64,000 bases of DNA from Devosia sp. YIM 151766 (GTDB taxonomy: Bacteria; Pseudomonadota; Alphaproteobacteria; Rhizobiales; Devosiaceae): positions 2,046,001-2,110,000 of the forward strand of contig NZ_CP127251.1 of NCBI RefSeq assembly GCF_030285925.1, in the 5' to 3' direction. Of the stretch, positions 43,960-54,143 are shown one piece after another (positions within the stretch are counted from its first letter, which is position 1; each line of letters begins with the position of its first letter). A program made the position numbers and the translations under genes. The notes beneath the pieces were generated by a model that was not told the DNA's origin, searched no databases, and saw only the letters and a list, made by a program, of their open reading frames with translations.

Positions 43960-44460
43960 TCAGGCTTCGCCTACTGTCTCGAACATCACATGACTGAGCG
44001 CATCGGCGGCCGATTTGCCGGCCCATACCACGAACTGGAAGGCCTGATAATACAAATCGCAACTGTCGGATGCCGAGCGCAACAGCGCCTCGCATTGCTG
44101 CGGCGACACATCGGCGCCGCCGGTCAGCAGATGCGAATTGCGGAACAATACCACACCTTCCCGGTGCCAGATATCGAAATGGCCGATCCACAATTGTTCG
44201 TTGATCAGGCTGATCAATTGTTTGATTTCGGCACGGCGGCCATCGGGCACCTTGAGGTCAAAGGCACAGGCGATGTGCAGGCTTTCGAGATCTTCCATCC
44301 AGTTGAACGACACATGATAATCGCTCCAGCCGCCGCGCACTGAAATGGAGATTTCGTCGGCATCCTGCCGCTCGAAAGTCCAGTCATTGATCGAAGCGAT
44401 ATGCTCGACAAGGTCCACGGGATGGGACGTCCGGTCGGGCTCGAATTCAATCAGGGACAT
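43960..44460 (-). CDS. YbjN-domain protein
   Basis: 166 residues from ATG 44460 (MSLIEFEPDRTSHPVDLVEHI). YbjN (type III secretion chaperone-like) fold: WTFERQDADEISISVRGGWSDYHVSFNWMEDLESLHIACAFDLKVP and EQLWIGHFDIWHREGVVLFRNSHLL. Function poorly known; E. coli YbjN affects motility and stress. Forms an operon with proC, as in other Rhizobiales. Confidence 0.88.
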   Translation of the reverse strand: MSLIEFEPDRTSHPVDLVEHIASINDWTFERQDADEISISVRGGWSDYHVSFNWMEDLESLHIACAFDLKVPDGRRAEIKQLISLINEQLWIGHFDIWHREGVVLFRNSHLLTGGADVSPQQCEALLRSASDSCDLYYQAFQFVVWAGKSAADALSHVMFETVGEA

Positions 44461-44857
44461 AAAAAAGGTCCGTCCTGCTAAGGCATTGGTCGTCCACACG
44501 GCCCACCGGGCCGGCGCTCTTGGATACGCGGGAAGGAACAACAGGCCGCAACAACGGCATCGAATCGTCCTCCTGAGCGAAACCTACACTGCGCCGCTGA
44601 TTCAGGGGACGCAGCCGCTCGGAGGAACGACATTCTCTTGTGGATGATGATCCGCCCGCCGAAGTTAACGAAGGGTTAAAGCGCCCGGCATTCCGGCGCT
44701 TTTAGCATCAACGATCTGTTAATAACTTCATCGGGCGCCACAGCCGCCGAACCCCTCCAGCGCCACACCGGAGGCTTCCCGCCAGGACGAAATCGGCGCC
44801 CCTCGAGGCGAGCCGTCGCATATCGACTGCAAACAGCCGGTCTCGCCCACCCCGCTC

Positions 44858-44925
44858 GTCACCCTCGCCCCATCCCCACTCGTTGGTCGTACCGCAAGAG
44901 CCCTCGCGTCGAGCGCGAGGGTGAC
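44858..44925. repeat. Dispersed palindromic repeat, copy 4 (split)
   Basis: Begins GTCACCCTCGC, is interrupted by about 30 bases (CCCATCCCCACTCG...), and closes with CCCTCGCGTCGAGCGCGAGGGTGAC; possibly two nested elements. Confidence 0.65.
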
Positions 44926-45081
44926 GAACCGGGATTGGAGACGCTAGCAATGCCCCAATGGAACGCCCGTCGAAAAAGACTCTGCGGCGCCGGACCGCGT
45001 TCCTGTCCACCGCGTCTTTCCCGCGAAAGCGGGAACCGCTGTTGCCAAAACCAAGCCCGCCGTCGCGGGGAAGTGTTTACA

Positions 45082-45604
45082 ATGGATGCTTCGAGCCAAG
45101 TTGTCTCGGAACGTGAGGCCCTTAGCCCCCTCCCCCTTGAGGGGAGGGCCGGGGTGGGGGTGCTGCGGTTCCTACACATCCGGGAGCCCGGCCCTGGCTC
45201 CGCCATCCGCCGGGGTGACACCGAGAAAATCGAGGCAACAACGCGCAAAACGCCCTGCGAGCCCAGGCGGTCGCTCCACCCGCGCCGAGCGATATGGATG
45301 CTTCGAGCCAAGTTGTCTCGGAACGTGAGGCCCTTAGCCCCCTCCCCCTTGAGGGGAGGGAAGGGGTGGGGGTGCTGCGGTTCCTACACATCCGGGAGCC
45401 TGGTCCGGGCTCCGACACCCCACCCTCAATCCCTCCCCTCAAGGGGGAGGGAGGCACAGGAACCCCCGGCCCTGTTGCCGAAGCAAGAACCCATTGTAAA
45501 CACTCCCGCCATCCGCCGGGGTGACACCGAGAAAATCGAGGCAACAACGCGCAAAACGCCCTGCGAGCCCAGGCGGTCGCTCCACCCCGCCCGCGCCCAG
45601 CGAT
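45082..45604. repeat. Tandem duplicated intergenic unit
   Basis: Unit 1 is 45082-45293 (212 bp); unit 2 is 45294-45604. Both start ATGGATGCTTCGAGCCAAG and end in the same GGCGGTCGCTCCACC...CGAT block. Unit 2 carries about 100 extra bases in its middle (about 45405-45500), including a CCCTCCCCTCAAGGGGGAGGG palindrome and CCATTGTAAACACT. The left half of the unit also occurs at 15317-15407. Confidence 0.8.
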
Positions 45605-45609
45605 ACCGC

Positions 45610-45861
45610 CTATTTCGCCGGCTTGCCCTCGCGCAACCCGGCGATTTCCTTGCGCAGCGCGTCGATCTCCTCGCCCTGCACCTGAACCAGTTCGCGCAGC
45701 GCGTCGAAATCCTCGCGCTTGACCAGGTCCATGTCGTTGACGATGCGCTGGGCCTGGGATTTCACCACCGTCTCGACCTCGCGACGCACGCCATCGGCCA
45801 CGCCCGCCGCCTCATTCATCACGCGGCCCAATCCGTCGAAAATCCTGTTGTTCTGGCTCAT
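45610..45861 (-). CDS. BMFP-domain protein (UbiK-like accessory factor)
   Basis: 83 residues from ATG 45861. N-terminal amphipathic helix (MSQNNRIFDGLGRVMNEAAGVADGVRREVE) and C-terminal trimeric coiled coil (DFDALRELVQVQGEEIDALRKEIAGL). UbiK-family proteins aid ubiquinone synthesis and can fuse membranes. Divergent from lgt, the normal alphaproteobacterial neighbour. Confidence 0.88.
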   Translation of the reverse strand: MSQNNRIFDGLGRVMNEAAGVADGVRREVETVVKSQAQRIVNDMDLVKREDFDALRELVQVQGEEIDALRKEIAGLREGKPAK

Positions 45862-46040
45862 GGCTGTCGTCCGTTCCGCAAAACCGTGCTGTGGAGTGAT
45901 ATGTAAGGCACCCATGGCCACTTGAACAGTGCGGCCTTTTCTTTCCCTCCCCTCTTGCGGCAAGGCCCAGGAGGGGGGTACGCCAGGCACGATAATGCCG
46001 CATTCGCGCGGCACACCCGGTCGAACATCTGGAGCGCCCC

Positions 46041-46865
46041 TTGCCCTTCCCCAATATCGACCCTATCGCTTTCGCCATCGGCCCCTTCGCCATCCGCTGG
46101 TATGCGCTGGCCTATCTCGTCGGGGTGCTGCTCGGCGCCGCCTATGGCTACCGGCTGCTGGCCAATGAGCGCCTCTGGCATCGCGGCGCCCCGCCCTTCC
46201 CCGCCAAGGATGTCTGGGACTTCGCCTTCTGGGCCATGCTCTCCATCGTCATCGGCGGGCGCCTCGGCTATGTGCTGTTTTACAACCTGCCCTATTACGC
46301 CCAGAACCCGCTCGAAATCGTCAATACCCTCGATGGCGGCATGTCCTATCACGGCGGCATGCTCGGCCTGATGCTGGCCGCCATTCTGTTCACCCGCTCC
46401 AAAGCCGGCAATTGGCTCTCCAGCCTCGACCTGCTCGGCGCCGTCGCCCCGATCGGCATCTTTCTCGGCCGCCTCGCCAATTTCATCAATGCCGAACTTT
46501 ATGGCGCTCCCACCGATGCGCCCTGGGGCGTCATTTTTCCCACCGACCCGCTGCAGGTTGCCCGCCATCCCAGCCAGCTCTACGAAGCCGTGCTCGAGGG
46601 CCTGCTGCTGTTCCTCGTCATCCGCATCGCCACCCATGTCTTTTATGCTCTGCGGCGGCCGGGCCTGGTCGCCGGCATTTTCGCCATCGGATATGCCCTG
46701 TCGCGCATCGCCGTCGAATTCGTGCGCCTGCCCGATATCCAGCTTGGCTATCTCTATTTCGGCTGGGTCACCATGGGGCAGATTTTGAGCCTGCCCCTGC
46801 TGGTCGGCGGGCTTATCCTCATCATCTACGCCCTGTCGCGCCGCGATAATTCTTTGCGGCCCTGA
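46041..46865 (+). CDS. lgt: Prolipoprotein diacylglyceryl transferase
   Basis: 274 residues, seven membrane spans. Attaches diacylglycerol to the lipobox Cys. Seen: AIGPFAIRWYALAYLVGVLLG, GGRLGYVLFYN, GGMSYHGGMLG, and the signature GRLANFINAELYGAPTDAPWGVIFP with HPSQLYEA. The start is TTG 46041 with GGAG upstream, matching the family start MPFPNIDP. First gene of lgt-NDUFAF7-pgeF. Confidence 0.96.
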   Translation: MPFPNIDPIAFAIGPFAIRWYALAYLVGVLLGAAYGYRLLANERLWHRGAPPFPAKDVWDFAFWAMLSIVIGGRLGYVLFYNLPYYAQNPLEIVNTLDGGMSYHGGMLGLMLAAILFTRSKAGNWLSSLDLLGAVAPIGIFLGRLANFINAELYGAPTDAPWGVIFPTDPLQVARHPSQLYEAVLEGLLLFLVIRIATHVFYALRRPGLVAGIFAIGYALSRIAVEFVRLPDIQLGYLYFGWVTMGQILSLPLLVGGLILIIYALSRRDNSLRP

Positions 46866-46909
46866 AGGCTAGCAATCTGTTAACCAATTGCCCGAAGTGA
46901 GACTCCGAA

Positions 46910-47989
46910 GTGAATGACACGCTGACCCTGGCGGAGCAGATCGATCTGCAGATTCGGACCGGCGGCCCCATCTCCGTCGCCACCTATATGGGCCTCTGCC
47001 TCACCCATCCCTCCAAGGGCTATTACCGCGCCGGCGACCCCATCGGCGGCGCTGGCGATTTCATCACCGCACCGGAAATTTCGCAGATGTTCGGGGAGCT
47101 TATCGGTTTCTGGCTGGTCAATCTCTGGCAGCAGATGGGCGAGCCGAAAGCCTTCACCCTGCTCGAACTCGGCCCCGGCCGTGGCACGCTGATGGCCGAT
47201 ATTCTGCGCGTCGCCTGCCGCGCCCCCGGCTTCCGCGACGCCCTGCATCTGAACCTGTTCGAAACCAGCCCCAACCTCATGGCCGAACAGAAGGCAAGGC
47301 TCGAAGTTTACGACCCTAAGTGGCTGCAAAACTTTGATAATTTCGAAGATGGCCCGGTCCTGATCGTCGCCAATGAATTCTTCGACGCCCTGCCGATCCG
47401 CCAATTCGTCCGCAAGGAAACCGGCTGGCACGAACGCCAGGTCGGCCTCGTCGACGGCAAGCGCACCTTCGGCCTCTCCCCCACCCCGATCCCGCCCGCC
47501 GCCATGCCGGACCCCGTCGCCAACGCCGAGCCCGACACCATTTTCGAGGTCAACTTCGCCGCTGCCGAAATCCTGTCACGGCTCGGGAAAACCATCGCCA
47601 AACAAGGCGGTAGCATTCTCGCCATCGATTATGGCCATGCCCGGACCCAGACCGGCGAGACCCTGCAAGGCGTTCGCCGCCATGCCTATGCCGCTGTGCT
47701 CGACGCCCCCGGCGACACCGATCTCTCGGCCCATGTCGATTTCGACGCCCTCGCCAATGTCGCCCGCCAGGCCGGCCTCGCCGCGCAACCGCTTGCCACG
47801 CAAGGGCAATTCCTGACCCGGCTCGGCATCGGCGAACGCGCCGCCGCGCTCTCCGGCGCCAATCCCGACGCCGCCGCCGAAATCAGGGCCGCCCATGATC
47901 GCCTGGTCGGCCAGGACCAGATGGGAAGCCTGTTCAAGGTCTTCTGCGCCCACAGTCCCGGGCTCAGCCCCGCCGGTTTCGCGCCATGA
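46910..47989 (+). CDS. SAM-dependent methyltransferase of the NDUFAF7/MidA family
   Basis: 359 residues starting with GTG 46910 (MNDTLTLAEQIDLQI). In mitochondria NDUFAF7 methylates an Arg of complex I subunit NDUFS2. Seen: GGAGDFITAPEISQMFGELIGFW, LLELGPGRGTLMADILR, IVANEFFDALPIRQFV, and ILAIDYGHA. Ends in an ATGA overlap with pgeF. Confidence 0.9.
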   Translation: MNDTLTLAEQIDLQIRTGGPISVATYMGLCLTHPSKGYYRAGDPIGGAGDFITAPEISQMFGELIGFWLVNLWQQMGEPKAFTLLELGPGRGTLMADILRVACRAPGFRDALHLNLFETSPNLMAEQKARLEVYDPKWLQNFDNFEDGPVLIVANEFFDALPIRQFVRKETGWHERQVGLVDGKRTFGLSPTPIPPAAMPDPVANAEPDTIFEVNFAAAEILSRLGKTIAKQGGSILAIDYGHARTQTGETLQGVRRHAYAAVLDAPGDTDLSAHVDFDALANVARQAGLAAQPLATQGQFLTRLGIGERAAALSGANPDAAAEIRAAHDRLVGQDQMGSLFKVFCAHSPGLSPAGFAP

Positions 47990-48750
47990 TAGAACGCGAA
48001 ACCTCCCCCGCCCTCGACGCTATCTCCAATATAGGCCACGGCTTTTTCGGTCGCAGGGGCGGCATGTCCACGGGCGATTTCGCCGGTCTCAACGTCTCCT
48101 GGGCGGTCGGGGATGATCAGCAGATCGTCGAACGGAACCGGGAGAGCGTTCGGCAGGCGACCGCTATCGGCCCGCTGATCGTCGTCAGGCAAGTTCACTC
48201 CGCCGCCGTCGAAACCATCCACGGCGCCGTCGCGCCCTCCACCCTGGAAGCCGATGCCCTGGTTACCGCCACGCCCGGCCTCGCCCTGGCTATCCTCACC
48301 GCCGATTGCACCCCCATCCTGCTGGCCGATCCCGATGCCGGCGTGGTCGGCGCCGCCCATGCGGGCTGGCGCGGCGCGGTGGATGGCATAGTCGGCAACA
48401 CAGTCGCCGCCATGGCCGCGCTTGGCGCCGACCCTGCCAATATAAGCGCCGCCTATGGACCCAGCATTTCCGCCCCCAATTACGAGGTCGGTGACAAATT
48501 CAGGTCCGACTTTCTCGCCCTCCATCCCGGCGGCGAACATCATTTCCACACCCCGCCCGGCGGCCAGCCGCATTTCGACCTGCCCGGTTTCGTCGAGGCG
48601 CGGCTGCGCGCCGCCGGCATCACCCGGGTCGAGCGCGTCGGCGCCTGCACCTATGCCCATCCCGACCGCTATTTTTCTCATCGCCTCGCCACCCATCGGG
48701 GCACGAAAACCGGTCGCCAGATCGCTGTCATCGGCCTGACACAGGTTTAA
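47986..48750 (+). CDS. pgeF: Peptidoglycan editing factor PgeF (laccase-domain protein)
   Basis: 254 residues. A YfiH-family hydrolase that removes mis-inserted serine from the muropeptide precursor UDP-MurNAc-L-Ser. Zinc and active-site motifs: VVRQVHSAAV, LAILTADCTPILLAD, GAAHAGWRGAVDGI, GPSISAPNYEV, and GACTYAHPDRYFSHR. Overlaps the preceding gene by 4 nt. Confidence 0.93.
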   Translation: MIERETSPALDAISNIGHGFFGRRGGMSTGDFAGLNVSWAVGDDQQIVERNRESVRQATAIGPLIVVRQVHSAAVETIHGAVAPSTLEADALVTATPGLALAILTADCTPILLADPDAGVVGAAHAGWRGAVDGIVGNTVAAMAALGADPANISAAYGPSISAPNYEVGDKFRSDFLALHPGGEHHFHTPPGGQPHFDLPGFVEARLRAAGITRVERVGACTYAHPDRYFSHRLATHRGTKTGRQIAVIGLTQV

Positions 48751-48860
48751 TTTACCGATCCGCCCAAAGTGGCGTTGTCAGCCCGGGAGCGACCCGCTAA
48801 AGGTGCCCGCGAAACTGGTAGGTCCGCCCCCGCTGGACCAGTTGAGACAGGATCGCGTCC

Positions 48861-49793
<933 letters not shown>

Positions 49794-49848
49794 TTTCCGC
49801 CCGCTTTGCTGCTATGCTTCTCGCGGGCCGAGCCGCAAGGAGGGTGAA

Positions 49849-50204
49849 ATGCCGCGTTTTCTAGCGCTCTATATGGGTACGCAGGATTCCGAGCTTCAGC
49901 GCCAATGGGACCAGCTTTCCGATGCCGAGCAATCGGAGCGCAGCAGCGGGCGATGCATGCCTGGGGCGCGTGGGTTGGCCGGCACCAGCAGGCGATCCGC
50001 GACATGGGCTCGCCCCTTGGCAAGACCCTGCTAGCCAATCGGGACGGCGTCACGCCCATGGCGAATGCGGTGGCCGCCTATGTCATCGTCGAAGCCGAAT
50101 CCCATACCGCCGCTGCCCGCATGTTCGAAGACCATCCGCATTTCAGCATCTTTCCCGGCACCGGCGTCGAGATCATGGAATGCCTGCCCATGCCGGGAGC
50201 ATAA
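49849..50204 (+). pseudogene. YCII-like gene interrupted by a frameshift
   Basis: The first frame reads MPRFLALYMGTQDSELQRQWDQLSDAEQSE from ATG 49849 (AAGGAGGG upstream). From about 49940 the matching continuation lies in another frame (AMHAWGAWVGRHQQAIRDMGSPLGKTLLANRDG...HPHFSIFPGTGVEIMECLPMPGA, stop 50204). Joined, the two make a normal ~117-residue YCII-type protein. Restoring one base near 49930-49955 (AGCAGCGGGCGATG) rejoins the frames. A real single-base deletion, a sequencing error and recoding all remain possible; no obvious slippery site is seen. Confidence 0.8.
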
Positions 50205-50346
50205 GCCCGCCAGCGATGGCGGAATCTCTTGCCCACCATCCGGCTTTCCTTTATATCCCGCCTCCATGAAGCGCTCGTCACCCCTGGAGGACGGGCGCGT
50301 ATGTCGTTTAGTGATGACATACACCAACCCAGAATGGATGATTTCC

Positions 50347-50970
50347 ATGGCTGCCAATCCAGTGCTCAAGGCACAGGCGCGTGAGGGAGTGGGCAAGGGG
50401 GCCGCTCGCGAAGTGCGTCGTCAGGGACGTGTTCCCGCTGTTATCTATGGTGACAAGAAGCCCCCCGTCACCGTTTCCGTCGAATTCAAGGACGCCCTGA
50501 AGTTCATCTATGCCGGCGGTTTCAAGTCGACGGTCCTCGACCTCGATGTCGATGGCACCGTCCACAAGGTGATCCCGCGCGATTACCAGTTGGACGTGGT
50601 CATGGACCAGCCGCTGCATATCGATTTCCTGCGCATTTCGGGCAATGCCCGGCTCAATGTGGACGTTCGCGTGGACTTCATCAACGAAGAGCAGAGCCCC
50701 GGCCTCAAGCGCGGCGGCACGCTCAACGTTGTGCGTCACAGCGTGGAAATCAACGTTCCGGCCAACGCCATTCCCGATTCCCTCATTGTCGACCTCACCG
50801 GCACTGAAATCGGCGATTCCATCCACTTTTCGGCGATCGCCCTGCAGGATGACGCCAAGCCGGTCATCACCGACCGCGACTTCACCATTGCCACCGTCGT
50901 CGCGCCTTCGGGCCTCAAGTCGGCGGATGCCGCCGGTGAAGACGAGCAGGAAGCCGCCGCCGAGGAGTAA
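50347..50970 (+). CDS. rplY: 50S ribosomal protein L25 (CTC type)
   Basis: 207 residues from ATG 50347 (MAANPVLKAQAREGVGKGAAREVRRQGRVPAVIYGDKK). The 5S rRNA-binding L25 domain followed by the long CTC-type C-terminal domain (RGGTLNVVRHSVEINVPANAIPDSLIVDLTGTEIGDSIHF) and an acidic EDEQEAAAEE tail. ATG 50338, three codons earlier, is also possible. Paired with pth, as in most Alphaproteobacteria. Confidence 0.96.
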   Translation: MAANPVLKAQAREGVGKGAAREVRRQGRVPAVIYGDKKPPVTVSVEFKDALKFIYAGGFKSTVLDLDVDGTVHKVIPRDYQLDVVMDQPLHIDFLRISGNARLNVDVRVDFINEEQSPGLKRGGTLNVVRHSVEINVPANAIPDSLIVDLTGTEIGDSIHFSAIALQDDAKPVITDRDFTIATVVAPSGLKSADAAGEDEQEAAAEE

Positions 50971-50996
50971 TCCTTGTCGGCATTGCAATGCGTTTC

Positions 50997-51018
50997 GAGG
51001 CGGCCCCGTGGCCGCCTC
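50997..51018 (+). terminator. Hairpin between rplY and pth
   Basis: A perfect 9-bp stem GAGGCGGCC / GGCCGCCTC followed by ATTCATTT. A partial terminator that could lower pth expression relative to rplY. Confidence 0.55.
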
Positions 51019-51041
51019 ATTCATTTGGGAGGCTTGCGATC

Positions 51042-51740
51042 ATGAAACTGCTCGTCGGTCTGGGCAATCCCGGCGCCCAATATGCCGGCAACCGCCACAA
51101 TATCGGCTTCATGGCCGTGGATGCGATTGCTGCCGCCAACGGCATTTCCGGCTGGAAATCCAAGCATGCCGGTCTGCTCGCCGAAGGTAATATCGGCGGC
51201 GAGCGTGTGCTGCTGCTCAAGCCGCAGACCTATATGAACCGATCCGGCGACAGCGTTCAGCAGGTCGCCCGCTTCTTCAAGATCGGCAATGAGGACATCA
51301 TCGTCTTCTACGACGAACTCGACCTCGCGCCTGGCAAGGTCCGGGTGAAAGTCGGCGGCGGCAATGGCGGGCACAATGGCCTGCGCTCCATCGATCCGCA
51401 GATCGGCCTCGATTACAAGCGCGTCCGCCTCGGCATCGGCCATCCCGGCAAGGAATTCGTCACCCCCCACGTGCTCGGCGATTTCGCCAAGGCCGACAAG
51501 GCCTGGCTCGATCCCCTGCTGGACGAAATCGCCCGCCAGGCGCCGCTCCTGCTCAAGGGCGACGATGCCGGCTTCATGAACAAGCTGGCGCTGATCGCGC
51601 AGGGCGGCGAGGAGAAAAAGCCGGGTCCCAAGACCCAGAGCCATATCCGCCAGGCTCGCCCGGCCAGGAGCCAGGCCGACCTGCCGAAAACCGGCCCCAT
51701 GGCCGATATGCTCGCCAAATTATTCGGCAAGGGGGAATAA
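51042..51740 (+). CDS. pth: Peptidyl-tRNA hydrolase
   Basis: 232 residues from ATG 51042; GGGAGG upstream. Releases peptides from dropped-off peptidyl-tRNA. Catalytic and substrate residues in GLGNPGAQYAGNRHNIGF, KPQTYMNRSGDSV, FYDELDLAPGKVRVK, and GGGNGGHNGLRSI are intact. About 40 residues longer than E. coli Pth because of a basic, Pro-rich C-terminal tail, as in other Rhizobiales. Confidence 0.97.
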   Translation: MKLLVGLGNPGAQYAGNRHNIGFMAVDAIAAANGISGWKSKHAGLLAEGNIGGERVLLLKPQTYMNRSGDSVQQVARFFKIGNEDIIVFYDELDLAPGKVRVKVGGGNGGHNGLRSIDPQIGLDYKRVRLGIGHPGKEFVTPHVLGDFAKADKAWLDPLLDEIARQAPLLLKGDDAGFMNKLALIAQGGEEKKPGPKTQSHIRQARPARSQADLPKTGPMADMLAKLFGKGE

Positions 51741-51770
51741 AGACCCCGCTTCGGCGCGCTCCCCCCACTC

Positions 51771-51799
51771 GCCACCCTCGCGTCAAACGCGGGGGTGAC
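51771..51799. repeat. Dispersed palindromic repeat, copy 5
   Basis: Arms GCCACCCTCGCG and CGCGGGGGTGAC around TCAAA, between the convergent pth and ychF genes; it may double as a bidirectional terminator. Confidence 0.72.
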
Positions 51800-51812
51800 G
51801 ATTCCGAAAGGG

Positions 51813-52910
51813 TCAGGTGTTGAACTTGAACAGCATCACATCGCCGTCCTTGACTACATATTCCTTGCCCTCGTCCCGCGCCTTGCCGGCTTCCTTGGCG
51901 CCCTGCTCACCGCCCAGCGCCACGAAATCCTCGAAGGCGATGGTCTGCGCCCGGATGAAGCCGCGCTCGAAATCGGTGTGGATGACGCCAGCGGCCTGTG
52001 GGGCCTTGTCGCCCTTATGGATGGTCCAGGCGCGGGTTTCCTTGGGACCGACGGTAAAATAGGTTTGCAGATCGAGCAGATCGTAGGCCGCGCGGATCAA
52101 GCGGTTGAGACCGGGCTGCTCCAGCCCGAGCGACGAGAGATATTCCGCCTGTTCCTCGTCGGCAAGCTGGGCCAGCTGGCTTTCGATTTCTGCGGATATC
52201 ACCACCACGCCGGCATCGTTGGCCTTGGCGTATTCTTCCACCTTCCGGCTCAGCGCATTGCCCGTCGCCGCCGAAGCCTCGTCGACATTGCAGACATAGA
52301 GCGCCGGCTTGCTGGTCAGCAATTGCAGCTCGTTGAAGGCCTTTTCTTCCTCGGGGTCGCGCTGGACGAAGCGGGCCGATTTACCGTCCCGCAACACGGC
52401 CAGGGCGCGGTCGATCAGGCCGAGTGCCTGCTTGGCTTCCTTGTCATTGCCCTTGGCCTTTTTTTCGACCCCGGCGCGGCGCCTTTCGAGGCTTTCGAGG
52501 TCGGCCAGCATCAATTCGGTCTCGACCACCTCGGCATCCGCCAGCGGGTCGACCTGGTTCGACACATGGATGACATTGGCATCCTCGAAACACCGCAGCA
52601 CATAGGCGATGGCGTCGGTTTCCCGGATATTGGCCAGGAACTGATTGCCCAGCCCCTCCCCCTGCGAAGCGCCCTTCACCAGCCCCGCAATGTCGACAAA
52701 ACTCATGCGCGCCGGCAGGACATTGATCGACTTGCCGATCGCCGCCAATTGGTCCAGACGCGGATCGGGCACTGAAACCTCGCCCACATTGGGCTCGATG
52801 GTGCAGAACGGGAAATTGGCCGCCTGCGCGGCGGCGGTGCGGGTCAATGCGTTGAAAAGCGTCGACTTGCCGACATTCGGCAGGCCGACAATGCCCATCT
52901 TGAAGCCCAT
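51813..52910 (-). CDS. ychF: Redox-regulated ATPase YchF (OLA1 family)
   Basis: 365 residues from ATG 52910 ([25 protein letters not shown]), with GGAGAT upstream. An Obg-related ATPase that binds ribosomes. G1 GLPNVGKST, switch region [15 protein letters not shown]3 [17 protein letters not shown], and a C-terminal TGS domain ([20 protein letters not shown]...[13 protein letters not shown]). The long in-frame upstream opening overlaps the divergent MaoC gene and is not used. Confidence 0.97.
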   Translation of the reverse strand: MGFKMGIVGLPNVGKSTLFNALTRTAAAQAANFPFCTIEPNVGEVSVPDPRLDQLAAIGKSINVLPARMSFVDIAGLVKGASQGEGLGNQFLANIRETDAIAYVLRCFEDANVIHVSNQVDPLADAEVVETELMLADLESLERRRAGVEKKAKGNDKEAKQALGLIDRALAVLRDGKSARFVQRDPEEEKAFNELQLLTSKPALYVCNVDEASAATGNALSRKVEEYAKANDAGVVVISAEIESQLAQLADEEQAEYLSSLGLEQPGLNRLIRAAYDLLDLQTYFTVGPKETRAWTIHKGDKAPQAAGVIHTDFERGFIRAQTIAFEDFVALGGEQGAKEAGKARDEGKEYVVKDGDVMLFKFNT

Positions 52911-53078
52911 GAATATCTCCGGGAAATCGTTGGGCTCCAATTGGGTCGGATCGGTGCCGATGTCAATGTTTGGCGGCGCGGCGCGGACCCGGATGCTGTC
53001 CGGCGCGCCAAGCTCTGGCCAGCCTTGCCCTTGCGGCGGGCTCATGCCAAAACGCCTCTTGACGTATAGGACAAGTAA

Positions 53079-53558
53079 ATGACCAACCCCGTCACAAAAG
53101 ATCGGCGCCACTTCGAAGACCTTGCAATCGGCGAAGTCATCGATTTGGGCCGCACCAGCGTCAGCCGGGAGATGATCACCTCTTTCGCGCGCGAATTCGA
53201 CCCCTTCCCCTTTCATCTCGACGAAGAAGCCGCCAAGGCGAGCCTTTTGGGCGGCCTGGCCTCCAGCGGCTGGCAGACCGGCGCCCTGAGCCTGCGCATG
53301 CTGGTCGACCGTTTCCTGGCCAATGTCGCGTCCTGCGGCGGCCTGGGATTTCGCAATCTCAAATGGAAAAATCCCGTCATGGTCGACGACATTATCGGGG
53401 GCACCGCCACGATTGCCGAATTGCGCCGCTCGGCCAGCCACCCGCAATGGGGCATCGTGACGCTCGACTTCGCTATCGGCAATCAGCATGGCAAGCCGGT
53501 CATGACCATGCGGCTGGCCAATCTGGTCGAGTGCCGCCATCCCGAGACCGGCGTATGA
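53079..53558 (+). CDS. MaoC-like dehydratase 1
   Basis: 159 residues, a hotdog-fold (R)-hydratase-like protein. [56 protein letters not shown] contains the Asp and His expected at the hydratase site. Substrate unknown; probably an acyl-CoA. Overlaps the next gene by 4 nt (ATGA), so both act together. Confidence 0.9.
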   Translation: MTNPVTKDRRHFEDLAIGEVIDLGRTSVSREMITSFAREFDPFPFHLDEEAAKASLLGGLASSGWQTGALSLRMLVDRFLANVASCGGLGFRNLKWKNPVMVDDIIGGTATIAELRRSASHPQWGIVTLDFAIGNQHGKPVMTMRLANLVECRHPETGV

Positions 53559-54112
53559 CCCGCTGGTTCGAGGACGTCACGCTTGACGAGGCCTTCCCGC
53601 TCGGCAGTCACACCTTTACCGAAGCGGAAATCATCCGCTTCGGCGGCCTTTACGATCCGCAATATTTCCATACCGATCCGAATCTCGCCAAACACAGCCA
53701 TTTCGGCGGATTGATCGCCTCGGGCTGGCACACGGTCAGCGTCGGCCACCGCAAGATGGTCGATGCGCTGTTTGCCGAGGAAGAGCGCTTGCGTGCCCTG
53801 GGACAGGAGCCCGGCGTGTCCGGCCCTTCTCCCGGCGTCAATGCCATGGACTTCAAGGCGCCGGTGCGCCCGGGCGACACGGTGACCTATCAATTGATCG
53901 TCACCGGCAAGCGCCGGTCCAATACCATTCCTGGCTGGGGTCTGCTGTTCAACCGCCTGACAGCGATCAACCAGCGGGGCGAATTGGTTTATTCCGCCGA
54001 TCTCGTCGGTTTTTCGAAATTGCGGGATTATCGCATGCCGGCAAGGCTCAGAGTGTTGCTGGCGCTCACCAAAGTGCCTGTTCTCGGCAAGCTGATCCGG
54101 CGCGGCTCTTGA
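53555..54112 (+). CDS. MaoC-like dehydratase 2
   Basis: 185 residues from ATG 53555 ([60 protein letters not shown]). A paralogue of the preceding gene, with a matching HTD...[11 protein letters not shown] core. The two may form a heterodimeric hydratase; inferred from the gene overlap and paralogy. Confidence 0.9.
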   Translation: MTRWFEDVTLDEAFPLGSHTFTEAEIIRFGGLYDPQYFHTDPNLAKHSHFGGLIASGWHTVSVGHRKMVDALFAEEERLRALGQEPGVSGPSPGVNAMDFKAPVRPGDTVTYQLIVTGKRRSNTIPGWGLLFNRLTAINQRGELVYSADLVGFSKLRDYRMPARLRVLLALTKVPVLGKLIRRGS

Positions 54113-54143
54113 ATCCATCGAAGCGCATCGGCACTCTCTGCCC

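Larger units (their letters stand above)
44461..45609. repeat. Repeat-rich intergenic region
   Basis: About 1.15 kb without a convincing gene. It contains a long copy of the GTCACCCTCGC palindrome (44858-44925), a CCCGCGAAAGCGGG palindrome near 45020, inverted GTGTTTAC/GTAAACAC boxes (45074, 45490) and a tandem duplication (45082-45293 and 45294-45604). The apparent ORFs here are translations of the repeat. Confidence 0.75.

Noticed and set aside
45082..45604. CRISPR array
   Set aside because: Only two long repeat units and no regular 20-40 bp repeats with unique spacers; no cas genes.
44935..45906. 323-codon open frame over the duplicated intergenic unit
   Set aside because: It is created by the tandem repeat; the translated sequence itself is duplicated and has no coding signature.
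49925..49960. Programmed frameshift in the YCII-like gene
   Set aside because: No slippery heptamer or downstream pseudoknot is evident; a deletion or sequencing error is simpler. Kept as a pseudogene.
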